Shown in pieces: positions 39,188 to 51,121 of a stretch of 64,000 nucleotides of DNA. Position 1 is the first letter of the stretch; each line of letters starts with the position of its first letter. The translations under genes were made by a program, and so were the position numbers. Under the pieces are notes generated by a model that was not told the origin of the DNA, did no database searches, and worked only from the letters and a program-made list of their open reading frames with translations. The stretch is from Pseudomaricurvus albidus (GTDB lineage Bacteria > Pseudomonadota > Gammaproteobacteria > Pseudomonadales > Cellvibrionaceae), in NCBI RefSeq assembly GCF_018863235.1, contig NZ_JAHKRS010000005.1, forward strand, positions 1-64,000, written 5' to 3'.

Positions 39188-39412
39188 GTGGAAAGCCTTT
39201 ATCTTCTTGTCCCGATCGCCATCATCTTTCTGGTTCTCGCTGTCAGAGTGTTGTATTGGGCTGTTAACAACGGTCAGTATGACGATCTGGATACAGAGGG
39301 GCGCAGAATTCTCTTTGACGACGAGCCCAAGGCTTCGGACAAGTCTTCCCTGAGTAAGTCAAAGAGTGATGCCGGTGAGTCCAAGTCCGGGGCAACGTCT
39401 GAAAAAGACTGA
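39188..39412 (+). CDS. ccoS: cbb3-type oxidase assembly protein CcoS
   Basis: CcoS is a small single-helix protein needed to insert heme and copper cofactors into CcoN. The 74-residue reading starts at GTG 39188 (MESLYLLVPIAIIFLVLAV) with TAGGA six bases upstream, giving the usual CcoS helix followed by WAVNNGQYDDLDTEGRRILFDD. The Ser/Lys-rich tail is longer than the compact core of the family. A longer in-frame reading from 39047 is not supported because it would run through the structured region. Confidence 0.92.
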   Translation: MESLYLLVPIAIIFLVLAVRVLYWAVNNGQYDDLDTEGRRILFDDEPKASDKSSLSKSKSDAGESKSGATSEKD

Positions 39413-39450
39413 CCCTCACGCTCTTTTCCTATCTTTACCGGGTTTATATC

Positions 39451-40272
39451 TTGCTAGCTTATCTATCATCACCTGACATACTTCCTTATATTTCGGCTTT
39501 TATCATTGGTTTTCTGGGTGGTGGTCACTGCATTGGCATGTGCGGTGGCATTATGGCTGCTCTGAGTTTTTCCGTTCCTGCCACCGAACCAGCGCGGCGC
39601 TGGCGTATCTTACTGTCCTACAATATGGGAAGAGTGGGCAGCTATACACTGATTGGTGCCATGGCTGGTGTGTTGGGATATCAGATTTCAACAGGCCAAG
39701 GCCTTAGTGTGTTACGTGTCATCGCGGGTTTGCTATTGATTGCCATGGGTCTGTATCTGGCAAATTGGTGGCGCGGGCTGACCTATCTGGAAAAAGTCGG
39801 TGGTGTGCTGTGGAAACGTATCCAGCCCCTGGGCAACAGTTTGATGCCGGTTAAAAACAGTGGTTCAGCTCTGTTGTTGGGTGCGCTGTGGGGTTGGCTG
39901 CCCTGTGGTCTTGTGTACACCGCTCTCGCTTATGCTTTGTCTCAGGCTTCGGTGGCCGGTGCTGCAGGTGTGATGCTGATGTTTGGTCTGGGAACTTTGC
40001 CGGCGGTTCTGGCCAGCGGTGTCTTCGCGGAACGTATCAAGGCGGTCATGCAGAAAAAAGGGCTGCGTACCACCATGGCTATACTGATCATGGTATTTGG
40101 AATCTGGACACTGTGGGGCACGGTACAGCACAGTTTACACTCCCAGCATGAGAGCCATAATGGGCATGTCGAATCAGGCTCTGAATCAAACATGATGGAT
40201 CATGACAGTCATCAGGCACCGATGGATGATTCAATGCCGCCTTCGGGAGATGATTCACACAGTCATCATTGA
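39451..40272 (+). CDS. TauE/SafE-like membrane protein with His-rich tail, cbb3-cluster type
   Basis: This 273-residue protein has six or so membrane helices, HCIGMCGGIMAAL in the first half and LLGALWGWLPCGLVYTALAYAL in the second, a pattern often annotated as sulfite exporter or heavy-metal transport protein and frequent downstream of ccoS. The last 45 residues are unusually rich in His, Met and Asp (HSLHSQHESHNGHVE, MDHDSHQ, HSHH), suggesting metal binding. TTG 39451 is the only plausible start. A role in copper supply to the cbb3 oxidase is inferred from location and the tail. Confidence 0.85.
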   Translation: MLAYLSSPDILPYISAFIIGFLGGGHCIGMCGGIMAALSFSVPATEPARRWRILLSYNMGRVGSYTLIGAMAGVLGYQISTGQGLSVLRVIAGLLLIAMGLYLANWWRGLTYLEKVGGVLWKRIQPLGNSLMPVKNSGSALLLGALWGWLPCGLVYTALAYALSQASVAGAAGVMLMFGLGTLPAVLASGVFAERIKAVMQKKGLRTTMAILIMVFGIWTLWGTVQHSLHSQHESHNGHVESGSESNMMDHDSHQAPMDDSMPPSGDDSHSHH

Positions 40273-40357
40273 AACTTTATTTTTATAACGATCCATTTGA
40301 ATTTTTTGGTCTGAATCCCCACATTTGAATTTCTGAAATCAATACAGGAGAACCCCC

Positions 40358-40741
40358 ATGCGTTTGCTACACACCATGCTTCGTGTCGGTAATCTGAAAG
40401 AATCCATCGATTTTTACACCAATATCATGGGGATGGATCTGCTGCGTCAGAGCGATCACCCCGATGGCAAGTTCACGCTGGCATTTCTCGGGTACGGGAA
40501 AGAGTCGGAAAATACCGTATTGGAGCTGACCCATAACTGGGATACTGACAGCTACGATCTGGGTAATGCTTACGGTCATATTGCCATCGAAGTGGACGAT
40601 GTCTACGAGGCTTGCGAGCGCATTCGGGCCGGTGGCGGCAAGGTTGTTCGCGAAGCGGGTCCTATGAAGCACGGCAGCACTGTACTGGCGTTTGTTGAAG
40701 ATCCTGACGGCTATAAAATTGAGCTGCTAGGAGCCAAGTAA
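40358..40741 (+). CDS. gloA: Lactoylglutathione lyase (glyoxalase I)
   Basis: GloA isomerises the hemithioacetal of methylglyoxal and glutathione to S-lactoylglutathione. The 127-residue protein matches the E. coli enzyme at all four metal ligands, His 5, Glu 56, His 74 and Glu 122, with signature [21 protein letters not shown] 40358 follows an AGGAG at good spacing. It is a short Ni-type form without the extra C-terminal sequence. Confidence 0.97.
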   Translation: MRLLHTMLRVGNLKESIDFYTNIMGMDLLRQSDHPDGKFTLAFLGYGKESENTVLELTHNWDTDSYDLGNAYGHIAIEVDDVYEACERIRAGGGKVVREAGPMKHGSTVLAFVEDPDGYKIELLGAK

Positions 40742-40789
40742 TCTATCCACGCCAGAGAATAAAAGCAGCAAACCAGAAAACTATTGTCT

Positions 40790-40913
40790 AAAGTTTATAC
40801 AGGAACGGGCTGTGCCGGCACGTCGGGGTGCAGTCCCAATTCATGTTACAAGGCAAGGACTGGACGGTGCAGAGAAACCTTATTGGGAGGTTTCCTCACC
40901 AGGGAGAAGCCTG
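40790..40913 (+). other. Possible structured leader of the CNBD gene
   Basis: The 5' segment before 40914 contains the perfect palindrome GTGCCGGCAC (40812-40821), a nearby TCGGGGTGC and a seven-base hairpin GAAACCT (40874-40880) / AGGTTTC (40888-40894) just upstream of the ribosome-binding site. This could be an untranslated leader with regulatory structure. No known riboswitch class was matched. Confidence 0.3.
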
Positions 40914-41438
40914 ATGTCAGAGCATGTCGCCAGAGAGCCGCTTCTGGAAGTGGAAAAAGTACTGCCGATACTGGATAAAATATCCATCTTTGGCGGTTTG
41001 ACGGAGTCCCAGCTGTATCAAATCTTTAAACGCCTGAAACTGGTGCATTACCAGGCCGGCGAAACCATCTTCAGGGAAGGTGACAGCGCCTCCTACATCT
41101 ACATCATTGAGACCGGCAAGGTCGATCTGGTGTTTGATGTAGCCGGGCAACCAATGTTGAAGGCCGAGCTTGAACCGGGCACCTGTTTTGGGGAAACCTC
41201 GGTGATAGGCATTCAGCCGCATTCAGCCACCACCATCGCGATGGAAAAGACCGATCTGCTGGTGCTTTCCGGTGAAGCATTGGATGAAATGTATCAGTCC
41301 GACAAAGAGTTGTTCGCCATGCTGATACTCAATATTGCCCGCGAGTCCTGCCGTCGCTTGTGTAAAACCAATCTCAAATTGCGCAGCTATCTCGTGCGTT
41401 ATCCGCAAGCAGCGGGCGACGGCATTATTAAATATTGA
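40914..41438 (+). CDS. Cyclic-nucleotide-binding-domain protein without DNA-binding domain
   Basis: The 174-residue protein is mostly one CNBD: IFGGLTESQLYQIFKRLK, YQAGETIFREGD, YIYIIETGKVDLVF and the phosphate-binding-cassette region CFGETSVIG ... HSATTIA. The arginine usually contacting the cyclic phosphate is not seen (HSATT), so ligand binding may be altered. A short helix follows, with no helix-turn-helix. ATG 40914 has GGGAG about eight bases upstream; an in-frame start 34 codons earlier lies inside the structured leader. Function is probably regulatory but unknown. Confidence 0.85.
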   Translation: MSEHVAREPLLEVEKVLPILDKISIFGGLTESQLYQIFKRLKLVHYQAGETIFREGDSASYIYIIETGKVDLVFDVAGQPMLKAELEPGTCFGETSVIGIQPHSATTIAMEKTDLLVLSGEALDEMYQSDKELFAMLILNIARESCRRLCKTNLKLRSYLVRYPQAAGDGIIKY

Positions 41439-41626
41439 TGTGCCCATGACGTCCGGAGCAGGGGTTTTGCCAATTCAACTGTAGATGTCTGTACCCGGGC
41501 TTATTGTTGCCACTGTGTCTTCACGATTGATTAAAAAGTGGCCAAGGCTTGGAGCAGCTCGGCCGATCTGCTAGTATTCCCGCCTTTTTTACCGTCCCAT
41601 GTGGCTTCTTCTGCCAAGAGATTTCA

Positions 41627-43195
41627 ATGTTTAAGTTAATTACCTCAGAACAAAATAACGTCAAGAATGACATGCTTTCCGGTATGACCGTGGCGCTGGC
41701 GCTGGTACCCGAAGCGGTTGCTTTTGCCTTTGTTGCCGGTGTGGAACCTATGGTGGGTCTCTATGCGGCCTTTATGATGGGTTTGCTGACATCGATTTTT
41801 GGTGGACGTCCGGGAATGATTTCCGGTGCAACCGGCGCTACTGCAGTGGTTATGGTATCGCTGGTGGCTGTTCACGGCGTGCAGTACCTGTTCGCCGCGG
41901 TGGTACTTGCCGGTGTCATCCAGATATTGGCGGGGGTCTTCAAACTGGGCAAGTTTATCCGGATGGTGCCTCACCCGGTGATGCTGGGCTTTGTGAACGG
42001 TTTGGCCATTGTGATTTTTCTCGCTCAACTCGGTCAGTTCAAGATCGAAACCAGCGATGGCGTGATGGCCTGGATGCAGGGTGAAATGCTGTACACCATG
42101 GGCATCCTGATTTTTGCCACCATGATGATCATGCATTTTCTGCCTAAATTGACCACCGCCATTCCTTCTGGTCTGGTGGCCATCGTGGTGATTACCCTGG
42201 TGGTTGTCGGATTGGATCTGGAGGCGCGTACCGTCATTGATTATGTTCGCGATATGCTGCCGGCTGACAAGGCTGCGGATGCGACGCTGAAGGGTGAGCT
42301 GCCAAGCTTTGCGATTCCTATGGTGCCTTTCACTTGGGAAACGCTGATGATTATTCTGCCGTTCTCTGTCGTGATCGCGGCCATTGGTCTGATTGAATCC
42401 CTGCTGACGATGTCTCTGATTGATGAACTGACGGATACCCGTGGTCAGGGTAATCGCGAATGTATCGGTCAAGGTATTGCCAATACCACCAACGGTTTCT
42501 TCGGCGGTATGGGTGGTTGTGCGATGATCGGCCAGTCGATGATTAACATCAATTCCGGCGGCCGCGGACGTCTGTCCGGGATTACCGCAGCGCTGGTTCT
42601 GCTGGCATTTATCCTGTTTGGCGCAGCGTATATTGAAATGATCCCGCTGGCAGCGCTGGTGGGTATTATGTTTATGGTGGTTCTGGGAACTTTCGAGTGG
42701 TCCTCATTCCGAATCATGCGCAAGGTGCCATTTACTGATGCGATGGTGATTGTTCTGGTATCCGGCGTGACGGTTTTCTTTGATCTGGCGATTGCGGTCG
42801 TTGTGGGTGTGATCGTGTCTGCTTTGGTGTTTGCCTGGAAACACGCACAACATATTCAGGCGGATATCTCCTTTGATGAGAAGGGGCAGAAAATCTACGA
42901 TCTGCGCGGTCCGATCTTCTTCGGCTCGGTCAGCAACTTCAAGGAATTGTTTGATATCCCTAACGATCCTGAGCATGTGGTTATCGAGTTCAAGCGCTCG
43001 CGCATCAGTGATCACTCCGGTATTGAGGCTCTGGATACCCTGGCCGAGAAGTACAAGGCTCATGGCACTACTCTGCATTTGCGTCATCTGAGCCCCGAGT
43101 GTCGCCAGTTGCTGAAAAAAGCCGGTAGCCTGTGCGAAGTCAATGTACTGGAAGACCCTAAATACCACGTGGCAACAGACGTTCTGGGCGGGTAA
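41627..43195 (+). CDS. SulP family inorganic anion transporter with STAS domain
   Basis: This 522-residue protein has the SulP layout: about 12-14 membrane helices with [25 protein letters not shown] in the first block and [30 protein letters not shown] in the middle, then a C-terminal STAS domain (about residues 420-510) with [12 protein letters not shown]. SulP proteins move sulfate, bicarbonate or related anions; the short length and lack of a carbonic anhydrase neighbour leave the substrate open. ATG 41627 fits the family N-terminus; an in-frame ATG 26 codons earlier is poorly supported. Confidence 0.93.
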   Translation: MFKLITSEQNNVKNDMLSGMTVALALVPEAVAFAFVAGVEPMVGLYAAFMMGLLTSIFGGRPGMISGATGATAVVMVSLVAVHGVQYLFAAVVLAGVIQILAGVFKLGKFIRMVPHPVMLGFVNGLAIVIFLAQLGQFKIETSDGVMAWMQGEMLYTMGILIFATMMIMHFLPKLTTAIPSGLVAIVVITLVVVGLDLEARTVIDYVRDMLPADKAADATLKGELPSFAIPMVPFTWETLMIILPFSVVIAAIGLIESLLTMSLIDELTDTRGQGNRECIGQGIANTTNGFFGGMGGCAMIGQSMININSGGRGRLSGITAALVLLAFILFGAAYIEMIPLAALVGIMFMVVLGTFEWSSFRIMRKVPFTDAMVIVLVSGVTVFFDLAIAVVVGVIVSALVFAWKHAQHIQADISFDEKGQKIYDLRGPIFFGSVSNFKELFDIPNDPEHVVIEFKRSRISDHSGIEALDTLAEKYKAHGTTLHLRHLSPECRQLLKKAGSLCEVNVLEDPKYHVATDVLGG

Positions 43196-43206
43196 TTCCC
43201 GCCTTT
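43187..43206 (+). terminator. Weak terminator overlapping the SulP stop codon
   Basis: GGCGGG, loop TAATT, CCCGCC, then TTT. The loop contains the stop codon. A second hairpin GCCCCC-GCTCA-GGGGGC follows at 43212-43228. The T-runs are short, so strength is uncertain. Confidence 0.4.
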
Positions 43207-43337
43207 GGCTGGCCCCCGCTCAGGGGGCTAATAGCCTAATGATTTAACCTTTTCCGGTTTAGAGTATTCTGCTCTTAACTCCCCGGACTGTTCTTCTCCG
43301 AACTATACTTTCTCTACCTAAAAGAGGAGGTATGGCT

Positions 43338-43835
43338 ATGAACTTTCTCCCGACAGAAACCTATTTGGCTGAGCACCAGATGAAGTTTGATACACTGGTG
43401 CATCCGCAGTCTTTCACTTCCATGCAAACAGCCCATTCGGCACATATTTCACCATCCAGTCTGGTGAAATCGGTGGTGCTCTGGAATGGCGATCATTACA
43501 TCATGTGCCTGCTGCCGGCTTCCCATGTGCTGGTTTTAAACTGGGTGGATCGGGAAACCGGGCACAAGCACCGTCTGGCGACAGAAAATGAGGTCCAGCG
43601 TTTACTGAAAGGCTGTGAGCCAGGTGCTGTGCCGGCGTTGGGGCAGGCTTTTGATGTACCAGTGCTTTGGGATCACTGCCTGACCAAGCTGGATGAAGCC
43701 TACTTTGAAGCCGGTGATCATAAACGGTTGATTCACATGGCCGGGGATGAATTTCGCTCCCTGCTGGATCAGGATTGTGCGATTACCTTGAGCTGCACAC
43801 CGGATACTGTGGAGTATTATCAGTACATTCACTAA
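43338..43835 (+). CDS. YbaK/EbsC-family aminoacyl-tRNA-editing-domain protein
   Basis: The 165-residue protein resembles YbaK/ProXp-type domains that deacylate mischarged tRNA: YLAEHQMKFDTLVHPQSFTSMQTAH, the lysine in SLVKSVVLW, VLVLNWVDRETG and a C-terminal DHKRLIHMAGDEFRSLL. ATG 43338 is chosen over ATG 43332 because AGAGGAGG ends seven bases before 43338 but only one base before 43332. Substrate (Cys-tRNAPro or other) is not readable. It is a stand-alone gene. Confidence 0.88.
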   Translation: MNFLPTETYLAEHQMKFDTLVHPQSFTSMQTAHSAHISPSSLVKSVVLWNGDHYIMCLLPASHVLVLNWVDRETGHKHRLATENEVQRLLKGCEPGAVPALGQAFDVPVLWDHCLTKLDEAYFEAGDHKRLIHMAGDEFRSLLDQDCAITLSCTPDTVEYYQYIH

Positions 43836-44040
43836 TGCTGTGTCTGTGAAGCTGGTCGTCTCTTGCTTGGCGGAAATGGGTAAGAGCTTGTGGCCGGGGG
43901 ATTCAGTTCCCACTTTGTGTTGAATGTCGTCTGTGGGATGGCATTCAGGCAGCATCGAGTCGTGCCAGCCTCGTCAGCTTTCAGATTTACCTGTTACACT
44001 GTCTTCTCATTTGAATGGAAGCTTGGGGAGGCGTTCACTG

Positions 44041-45462
44041 ATGAAGACCCTGTACTGGCACGATTATGAAACCTGGGGAGAGGTGCCTGCGAAGGACCGG
44101 CCTTCACAGTTCGCCGGCATTCGCACCGATGAAGACCTCAATATCATTGGCTCACCACTGGTTATCTATTGCAAGCCAACCCGAGACGTTTTGCCCAAGC
44201 CTGAAGCCTGCCTGGTTACCGGGTTGTCTCCACAAAAGGCTTTGGCTGAAGGTCTGTCTGAGCCTGAATTCATTGCTGCCATACACGCAGAGCTCTCCAT
44301 GCCGGGCACTTGCGGGGTTGGTTACAATACTCTGCGCTTCGATGATGAAGTGACTCGCTATACCCTGTACCGCAATTTTTATGATCCCTATGAACGTGAG
44401 TGGCGCAACGGCAATTCGCGTTGGGATATTATCGACATGGTACGCCTGACGAGAGCCCTGCGCCCCGAGGGTATTGAGTGGCCTAATCACGAGGATGGCA
44501 AACCCAGTTTTAAACTGGAGCACATTACCGCGGCCAACGGCATCGGGCATGAGGCTGCCCACGATGCGTTATCGGATGTACATGCGACCATTGCCGTGGC
44601 AAAGCTGATTAAAGAGCGGCAACCAGCCCTGTACGATCATATTTATCAGTTGCGTAATAAACGCAAGGTGGCCGAGCTGATCGACCTGGTGAATCGTAAG
44701 CCTCTGTTGCATATCTCTTCCATGTTTCCGGCGGAAAATGGCTGCGCTGCCATTGTTGCACCACTGGCCATGCACCCAACCAATAAAAACGCCGTCATTG
44801 TGTGCAATTTGTCCGTCGATCCGCAGGCATTAATCAATTTGTCGGCAGAGGAAATCACCCAAAAACTCTATACCCGCACGGAAGATTTGGCTGAAGGCGA
44901 AGAGCGTATTCCTCTGAAACTGGTGCACCTGAATAAATGTCCGGTTCTGACAACCGTCAAATTGCTGGATGATAAAGCCGCCAGCCGGCTCAACATCGAT
45001 AAGACTCTGTGCGAACAGCATTGGCATCAGTTGAAAACCGTCAATTTAAAAGACAAATTGCATCAGGTGTTCGCCAATTCAAATTTTGAGCCCTCACCCG
45101 ATCCAGAGCAGCAACTGTACGGCGGTTTTCTGAAAGACGCTGACAAACAGACTTGTGAACGTGTTCGCTCCGCCACTGCTGAACAGTTTGCCAATCAGAA
45201 TTTTGTTTTCGAGGACGCACGTTTAACGGCGATGTTATTCCGCTATCGCGCGCGCTACTACCCTGAAACTCTGACAGAAGACGAGCGTCAGGAGTGGGAA
45301 AATTGGCGTCACGAGTGGTTGACGAACCCGGAGATGGGGGCAGGTATTACGCTGTCGGAATTGTCCCAGAGAGTTGCCAATATTCGGCAGGAACGGGAGT
45401 TAACAGAGCAGCAGCAACAATTACTGACAGACCTTGAGACCTACGCGGCTGATCTGCTGTAG
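44041..45462 (+). CDS. sbcB: Exodeoxyribonuclease I
   Basis: ExoI degrades single-stranded DNA 3'-5' in recombination and mismatch repair. The 473-residue protein has a DEDD exonuclease domain (DYETWG with Asp 8 and Glu 10, GYNTLRFDDEVTRYT, HDALSDVHATIAVAKL), then the SH3-like and C-terminal domains including NKCPVL and LLFRYRARYYPETL. ATG 44041 has GGGAGG nine bases upstream. Length matches E. coli SbcB. Confidence 0.97.
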   Translation: MKTLYWHDYETWGEVPAKDRPSQFAGIRTDEDLNIIGSPLVIYCKPTRDVLPKPEACLVTGLSPQKALAEGLSEPEFIAAIHAELSMPGTCGVGYNTLRFDDEVTRYTLYRNFYDPYEREWRNGNSRWDIIDMVRLTRALRPEGIEWPNHEDGKPSFKLEHITAANGIGHEAAHDALSDVHATIAVAKLIKERQPALYDHIYQLRNKRKVAELIDLVNRKPLLHISSMFPAENGCAAIVAPLAMHPTNKNAVIVCNLSVDPQALINLSAEEITQKLYTRTEDLAEGEERIPLKLVHLNKCPVLTTVKLLDDKAASRLNIDKTLCEQHWHQLKTVNLKDKLHQVFANSNFEPSPDPEQQLYGGFLKDADKQTCERVRSATAEQFANQNFVFEDARLTAMLFRYRARYYPETLTEDERQEWENWRHEWLTNPEMGAGITLSELSQRVANIRQERELTEQQQQLLTDLETYAADLL

Positions 45463-45499
45463 ATTGTTTTGGTAGACGTTGATAAGAGAATCACTGTAG

Positions 45500-45985
45500 A
45501 TGAGTCGTGAAAGAGTATTGATTCTGGTTGATGTGCAAAACATCTACTACACCTCCCGCCAGGTGTACGGTCAAAATTTTAACTACAATGCTTTCTGGGC
45601 GCAGGTGAGTCAGGATTATCAGATCCATAAAGCCATAGCTTACGCCATTGACCGGGGCGATACACAGCAGAGGCAGTTTCAGAATATTCTGCGGGCTATC
45701 GGGTTTGAGGTGAAACTCAAACCCTATATTCAACGCAGTGATGGTTCTGCCAAAGGGGATTGGGACGTAGGCATTGCAGTCGATGCTCTGGATTATGCAG
45801 AGCAGGTCAATCGCGTCATTCTGGTTTCTGGTGATGGTGATTTCGATGTGCTGGTAGCTCGATTGCAGGCGAAGTTTGGTGTTGCTGTCGATGTCTATGG
45901 TGTTGAATCCCTGACAGCCGCCTCCTTGATTGCTTCTGCAACAAACTTTTATCCGATTGATGAACCTCTTTTGTTGGCCCGCTGA
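45500..45985 (+). CDS. NYN-domain (LabA/DUF88-type) PIN-like protein
   Basis: This 161-residue protein has the acidic motifs of NYN/PIN-like nucleases: VDVQNIYYTS near the start, KGDWDVGIAVDAL in the middle and SGDGDFDVLV near residue 112, and a final Asn-containing helix. LabA-type proteins are putative RNases; activity is inferred. It starts 38 bases after sbcB on the same strand and may be cotranscribed. Confidence 0.9.
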   Translation: MSRERVLILVDVQNIYYTSRQVYGQNFNYNAFWAQVSQDYQIHKAIAYAIDRGDTQQRQFQNILRAIGFEVKLKPYIQRSDGSAKGDWDVGIAVDALDYAEQVNRVILVSGDGDFDVLVARLQAKFGVAVDVYGVESLTAASLIASATNFYPIDEPLLLAR

Positions 45986-46228
45986 AGGTTGTCCAACGTC
46001 ATTGCCATATTAAGGTAAAGCTGTCTTCTTTTTGCACAAAACGCGAAACTCTTATCCTTCTACTATACTTTGTCCTGAGGCTGAAGAAGGGAGTGACAGG
46101 GGCTTTCAAGGTTCTTTGATCTTCAGGTTTGTTCGAAACGGTCACGCTTAATGTGGGCGGTACTCTGTCATAGGGACGTGTTGTTCGTTCTCTGTGTGAT
46201 TTGATAATTCTAAAAACGAGGTGAAAGT

Positions 46229-46477
46229 ATGGATGTGTCAGCGTTGATTATCATGCTCGCAATAGGAGCAGTGGCAGGTTGGTTGGCGGGAAATCTGATG
46301 GCCGGAGGCGGTTTTGGTCTGCTGGGAAACATTGTCGTTGGTATTGTCGGAGCCGTCATTGGTGGTTTCCTGTTTAGTTTTTTAGGCATATCGGCAGGCG
46401 GCTTGATTGGCTCGATCATTACGGCCACGGTGGGTGCCGCCGTGCTCTTGTTTGTTGTGGGGCTTATCAAGAAATGA
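46229..46477 (+). CDS. GlsB/YeaQ/YmgE family stress-response membrane protein
   Basis: An 82-residue protein of three glycine-rich membrane helices: SALIIMLAIGAVAGWLAGNLM, GLLGNIVVGIVGAVIGGFLF and GSIITATVGAAVLLFVVGLIKK. This is the transglycosylase-associated (YeaQ/YmgE) family, usually under general-stress control; molecular function is not known. ATG 46229 has GAGGTG upstream. A long leader of about 240 bases precedes it. Confidence 0.92.
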   Translation: MDVSALIIMLAIGAVAGWLAGNLMAGGGFGLLGNIVVGIVGAVIGGFLFSFLGISAGGLIGSIITATVGAAVLLFVVGLIKK

Positions 46478-46527
46478 CGAATCTAAGAGTCGCTTGAGTG
46501 TGACGTGTAACGCAAGAGTACTAAAAA

Positions 46528-46560
46528 CAAAAAAAGCCGCATCAAGCGGCTTTTTTTTGT
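46528..46560. terminator. Bidirectional intrinsic terminator
   Basis: AAAAAAGCCGC, loop ATCAA, GCGGCTTTTTT: a strong hairpin with A and T tracts serving the GlsB-type gene and, in the opposite direction, katG. Confidence 0.92.
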
Positions 46561-46605
46561 TTCTGGATAATTTTTTTCTTGCGGTTTCATCAGGTTGGTG
46601 CACTC

Positions 46606-46640
46606 GAATGTTCGTGTGCGGTAAAGAGACACGAACATTC
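46606..46640. repeat. Twelve-base perfect inverted repeat downstream of katG
   Basis: GAATGTTCGTGT (46606-46617) and ACACGAACATTC (46629-46640) with an 11-base loop lie just after the katG stop. No T-run follows in the katG direction, so it is not a standard terminator. Confidence 0.8.
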
Positions 46641-46649
46641 CAGTGACAA

Positions 46650-49262
<2,613 letters not shown>

Positions 49263-49955
49263 ATGACATTAGCCAAAAAGCTGGGTGCGGAGTTTATAGG
49301 AACATTCTGGTTGGTCCTGGGCGGGTGTGGCAGTGCGGTGTTGGCGTCGGCATTCCCCGATGTGGGGATTGGTCTGCTGGGCGTGGCGCTGGCGTTTGGT
49401 TTGACGGTGTTAACCATGGCGTTTGCAATCGGTCATATCTCCGGTTGCCATTTAAACCCCGCTGTCTCCTTTGGTTTGTGGATGGGGGGACGGTTTCCGC
49501 TGGCAGAATTGTTGCCGTACATTTTTGCGCAAGTGTTGGGCGGTTTGTTGGGGGCCTCCATTTTGTACGTGATTGCAACGGGTCAGGCGGGTTTCGATGT
49601 AACCGCAGGTTTTGCTTCCAATGGCTATGGTGAGCACTCTCCTGGTGGATACAGTTTAACGGCTGCATTGACATCGGAAGTGGTCATGACCTTTATGTTT
49701 CTGATTGTCATTTTGGGAGCCACCGATAAGCGAGCCCCTCAGGGCTTTGCGCCTATTGCCATCGGTTTGGCGCTGACGCTGATTCATTTGATCAGTATTC
49801 CGGTGACCAACACCTCAGTGAATCCTGCCCGCAGTACTGGTGTGGCGGTGTTTCAGGGAAGTTGGGCGCTGTCACAATTGTGGTTGTTCTGGATCGCTCC
49901 CATCGTTGGCGCCGTACTCGCAGGGTTGGTGTATCGCTGGTTTGATGACGATTAG
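49263..49955 (+). CDS. aqpZ: Aquaporin Z
   Basis: AqpZ is the six-helix water channel of the inner membrane. The 230-residue protein has both NPA boxes, HLNPAVSFG (residues 65-67) and SVNPARSTG (187-189). The selectivity filter appears water-type: Phe 45, His 175, Thr 184 and Arg 190 match the E. coli AqpZ positions (43, 174, 183, 189) with a one- or two-residue shift. ATG 49263 follows AGGAAAAG. Its stop lies 18 bases from the stop of the convergent kinase-like gene. Confidence 0.97.
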   Translation: MTLAKKLGAEFIGTFWLVLGGCGSAVLASAFPDVGIGLLGVALAFGLTVLTMAFAIGHISGCHLNPAVSFGLWMGGRFPLAELLPYIFAQVLGGLLGASILYVIATGQAGFDVTAGFASNGYGEHSPGGYSLTAALTSEVVMTFMFLIVILGATDKRAPQGFAPIAIGLALTLIHLISIPVTNTSVNPARSTGVAVFQGSWALSQLWLFWIAPIVGAVLAGLVYRWFDDD

Positions 49956-49973
49956 TCCTTAATTTTAACGCTA

Positions 49974-50978
49974 TCAAAGCGCTGACAGAGCCAGCCTGGT
50001 CTGTTGCTGACTGAAGTCATTGTTCTTTTTGTGGTTGGGCGACCAGCCAAGAATAAAACGTTGAAAGTCAGCCCAGGCGAAGGGAAACAGGGCGCGCCAC
50101 TCGCATTCCAGCTCATCGAGATTAAGGTCTTTTGCCGGTGAGTTGGCTGCCGCTTCCCGCAGAGCAAGAAAATACTCGTTCAGTAATGTTGGGCAGTATT
50201 TCTCACACTCTGTCTCTGTGAGACAGCTGCCGAGGAAATACACCACATCCTTCATACCGCAACCGCCGCCCACATACTGAAAATCTACGGCTGCGACCTT
50301 TTGGCCATCTTCGCTGAAGCAGAAGTTGGCAACCTTTGCATCGCCGTGGACAAGTGTCTTGTACTGGCATTGGTGAAGCCGTTGATCGATGACAAAAGCG
50401 TTTTGTTTGAGCGCTCCGTCTGTCATTTTATCCAGTTCATCAGGCCGGGTGTCCAGATGCCAGTAACTTCCCTTGGGCCATAATCCTTCCGGCCAGGATT
50501 CGGTTGGGGCGCGGGTTAAAAATCGGGCGTGAAAATTTGCCAGCCAGCGGAGGCAGACTTTGCTCTGTTGCGGTGATAGATCATCGGCTCTCAGGTAGTA
50601 ACCACTGGCATCGAGGTCTTCCAGAATAATATAGGTTAGATGACGTTGATGATCGGTGAAGGTCCCATAGCAATGAGCCACTTTACAGGAGGTCTCGCAG
50701 AGGTTTGCCCACTCTCGATACCAGTGCGCCTCGACTTCGTAGGATTTCAGTTTGCGTTGATGTGACAGTGGGGTGTTCCAGCCTCTGGGGTGGTTGACCT
50801 GTTCCGGAGGCTGGATGGTTTTCACAACCACACTGGAGGGGCCGGTTGCCAATTTGGAGGAATAGTCCAGTCGAAAGCGTACAATGCTGCCATAACCGCT
50901 CCACAGTTCTTGCAGAGTTTCGACAGGATCTGCCTGATGTGCGCCCAGTAGCTGGGTCAGATGTGACTGTATATCCAA
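49974..50978 (-). CDS. Aminoglycoside-phosphotransferase/CHK-kinase-like protein
   Basis: The 334-residue protein has a kinase-like fold of the EcKinase/CHK group: a catalytic loop LVHGDAKVANFCF with the Brenner-type HGD and Asn, and the metal site AAVDFQYVGGGCGMKDVVYFLG. N-terminal nucleotide-binding lobe residues are VVVKTIQPPEQ and EAHWYREW. Bacterial members phosphorylate small alcohols or sterols in some cases; the substrate here is unknown. It starts with TTG 50978, with GGATAG upstream. A hairpin (51054-51075) lies upstream, between it and the ligase gene end. Confidence 0.85.
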   Translation of the reverse strand: MDIQSHLTQLLGAHQADPVETLQELWSGYGSIVRFRLDYSSKLATGPSSVVVKTIQPPEQVNHPRGWNTPLSHQRKLKSYEVEAHWYREWANLCETSCKVAHCYGTFTDHQRHLTYIILEDLDASGYYLRADDLSPQQSKVCLRWLANFHARFLTRAPTESWPEGLWPKGSYWHLDTRPDELDKMTDGALKQNAFVIDQRLHQCQYKTLVHGDAKVANFCFSEDGQKVAAVDFQYVGGGCGMKDVVYFLGSCLTETECEKYCPTLLNEYFLALREAAANSPAKDLNLDELECEWRALFPFAWADFQRFILGWSPNHKKNNDFSQQQTRLALSAL

Positions 50979-51053
50979 CGTTGTCTATCCAGAAAAACGA
51001 TGAGATTTCGTGGTGGTGTTTATAAAACCCTACAATAACATTCCAGCCATAAA

Positions 51054-51075
51054 AAAACGCCCCGGAGGGCGTTTT
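51054..51075. terminator. Intrinsic terminator of the acyl-CoA ligase gene
   Basis: AAAACGCCC, loop CGGA, GGGCGTTTT flanked by A on one side and T on the other. It lies downstream of the ligase stop on the minus strand and should end that transcript. Confidence 0.8.
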
Positions 51076-51121
51076 CCTGTATCTGTTTTAAGCAGATCTT
51101 ATCGCGCTTCAGTCGGAGATG

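Noticed and set aside
40824-40834. TPP-riboswitch-like TCGGGGTGC before the CNBD gene
   Set aside because: The required CTGAGA and downstream conserved blocks are absent and no thiamine gene is nearby.
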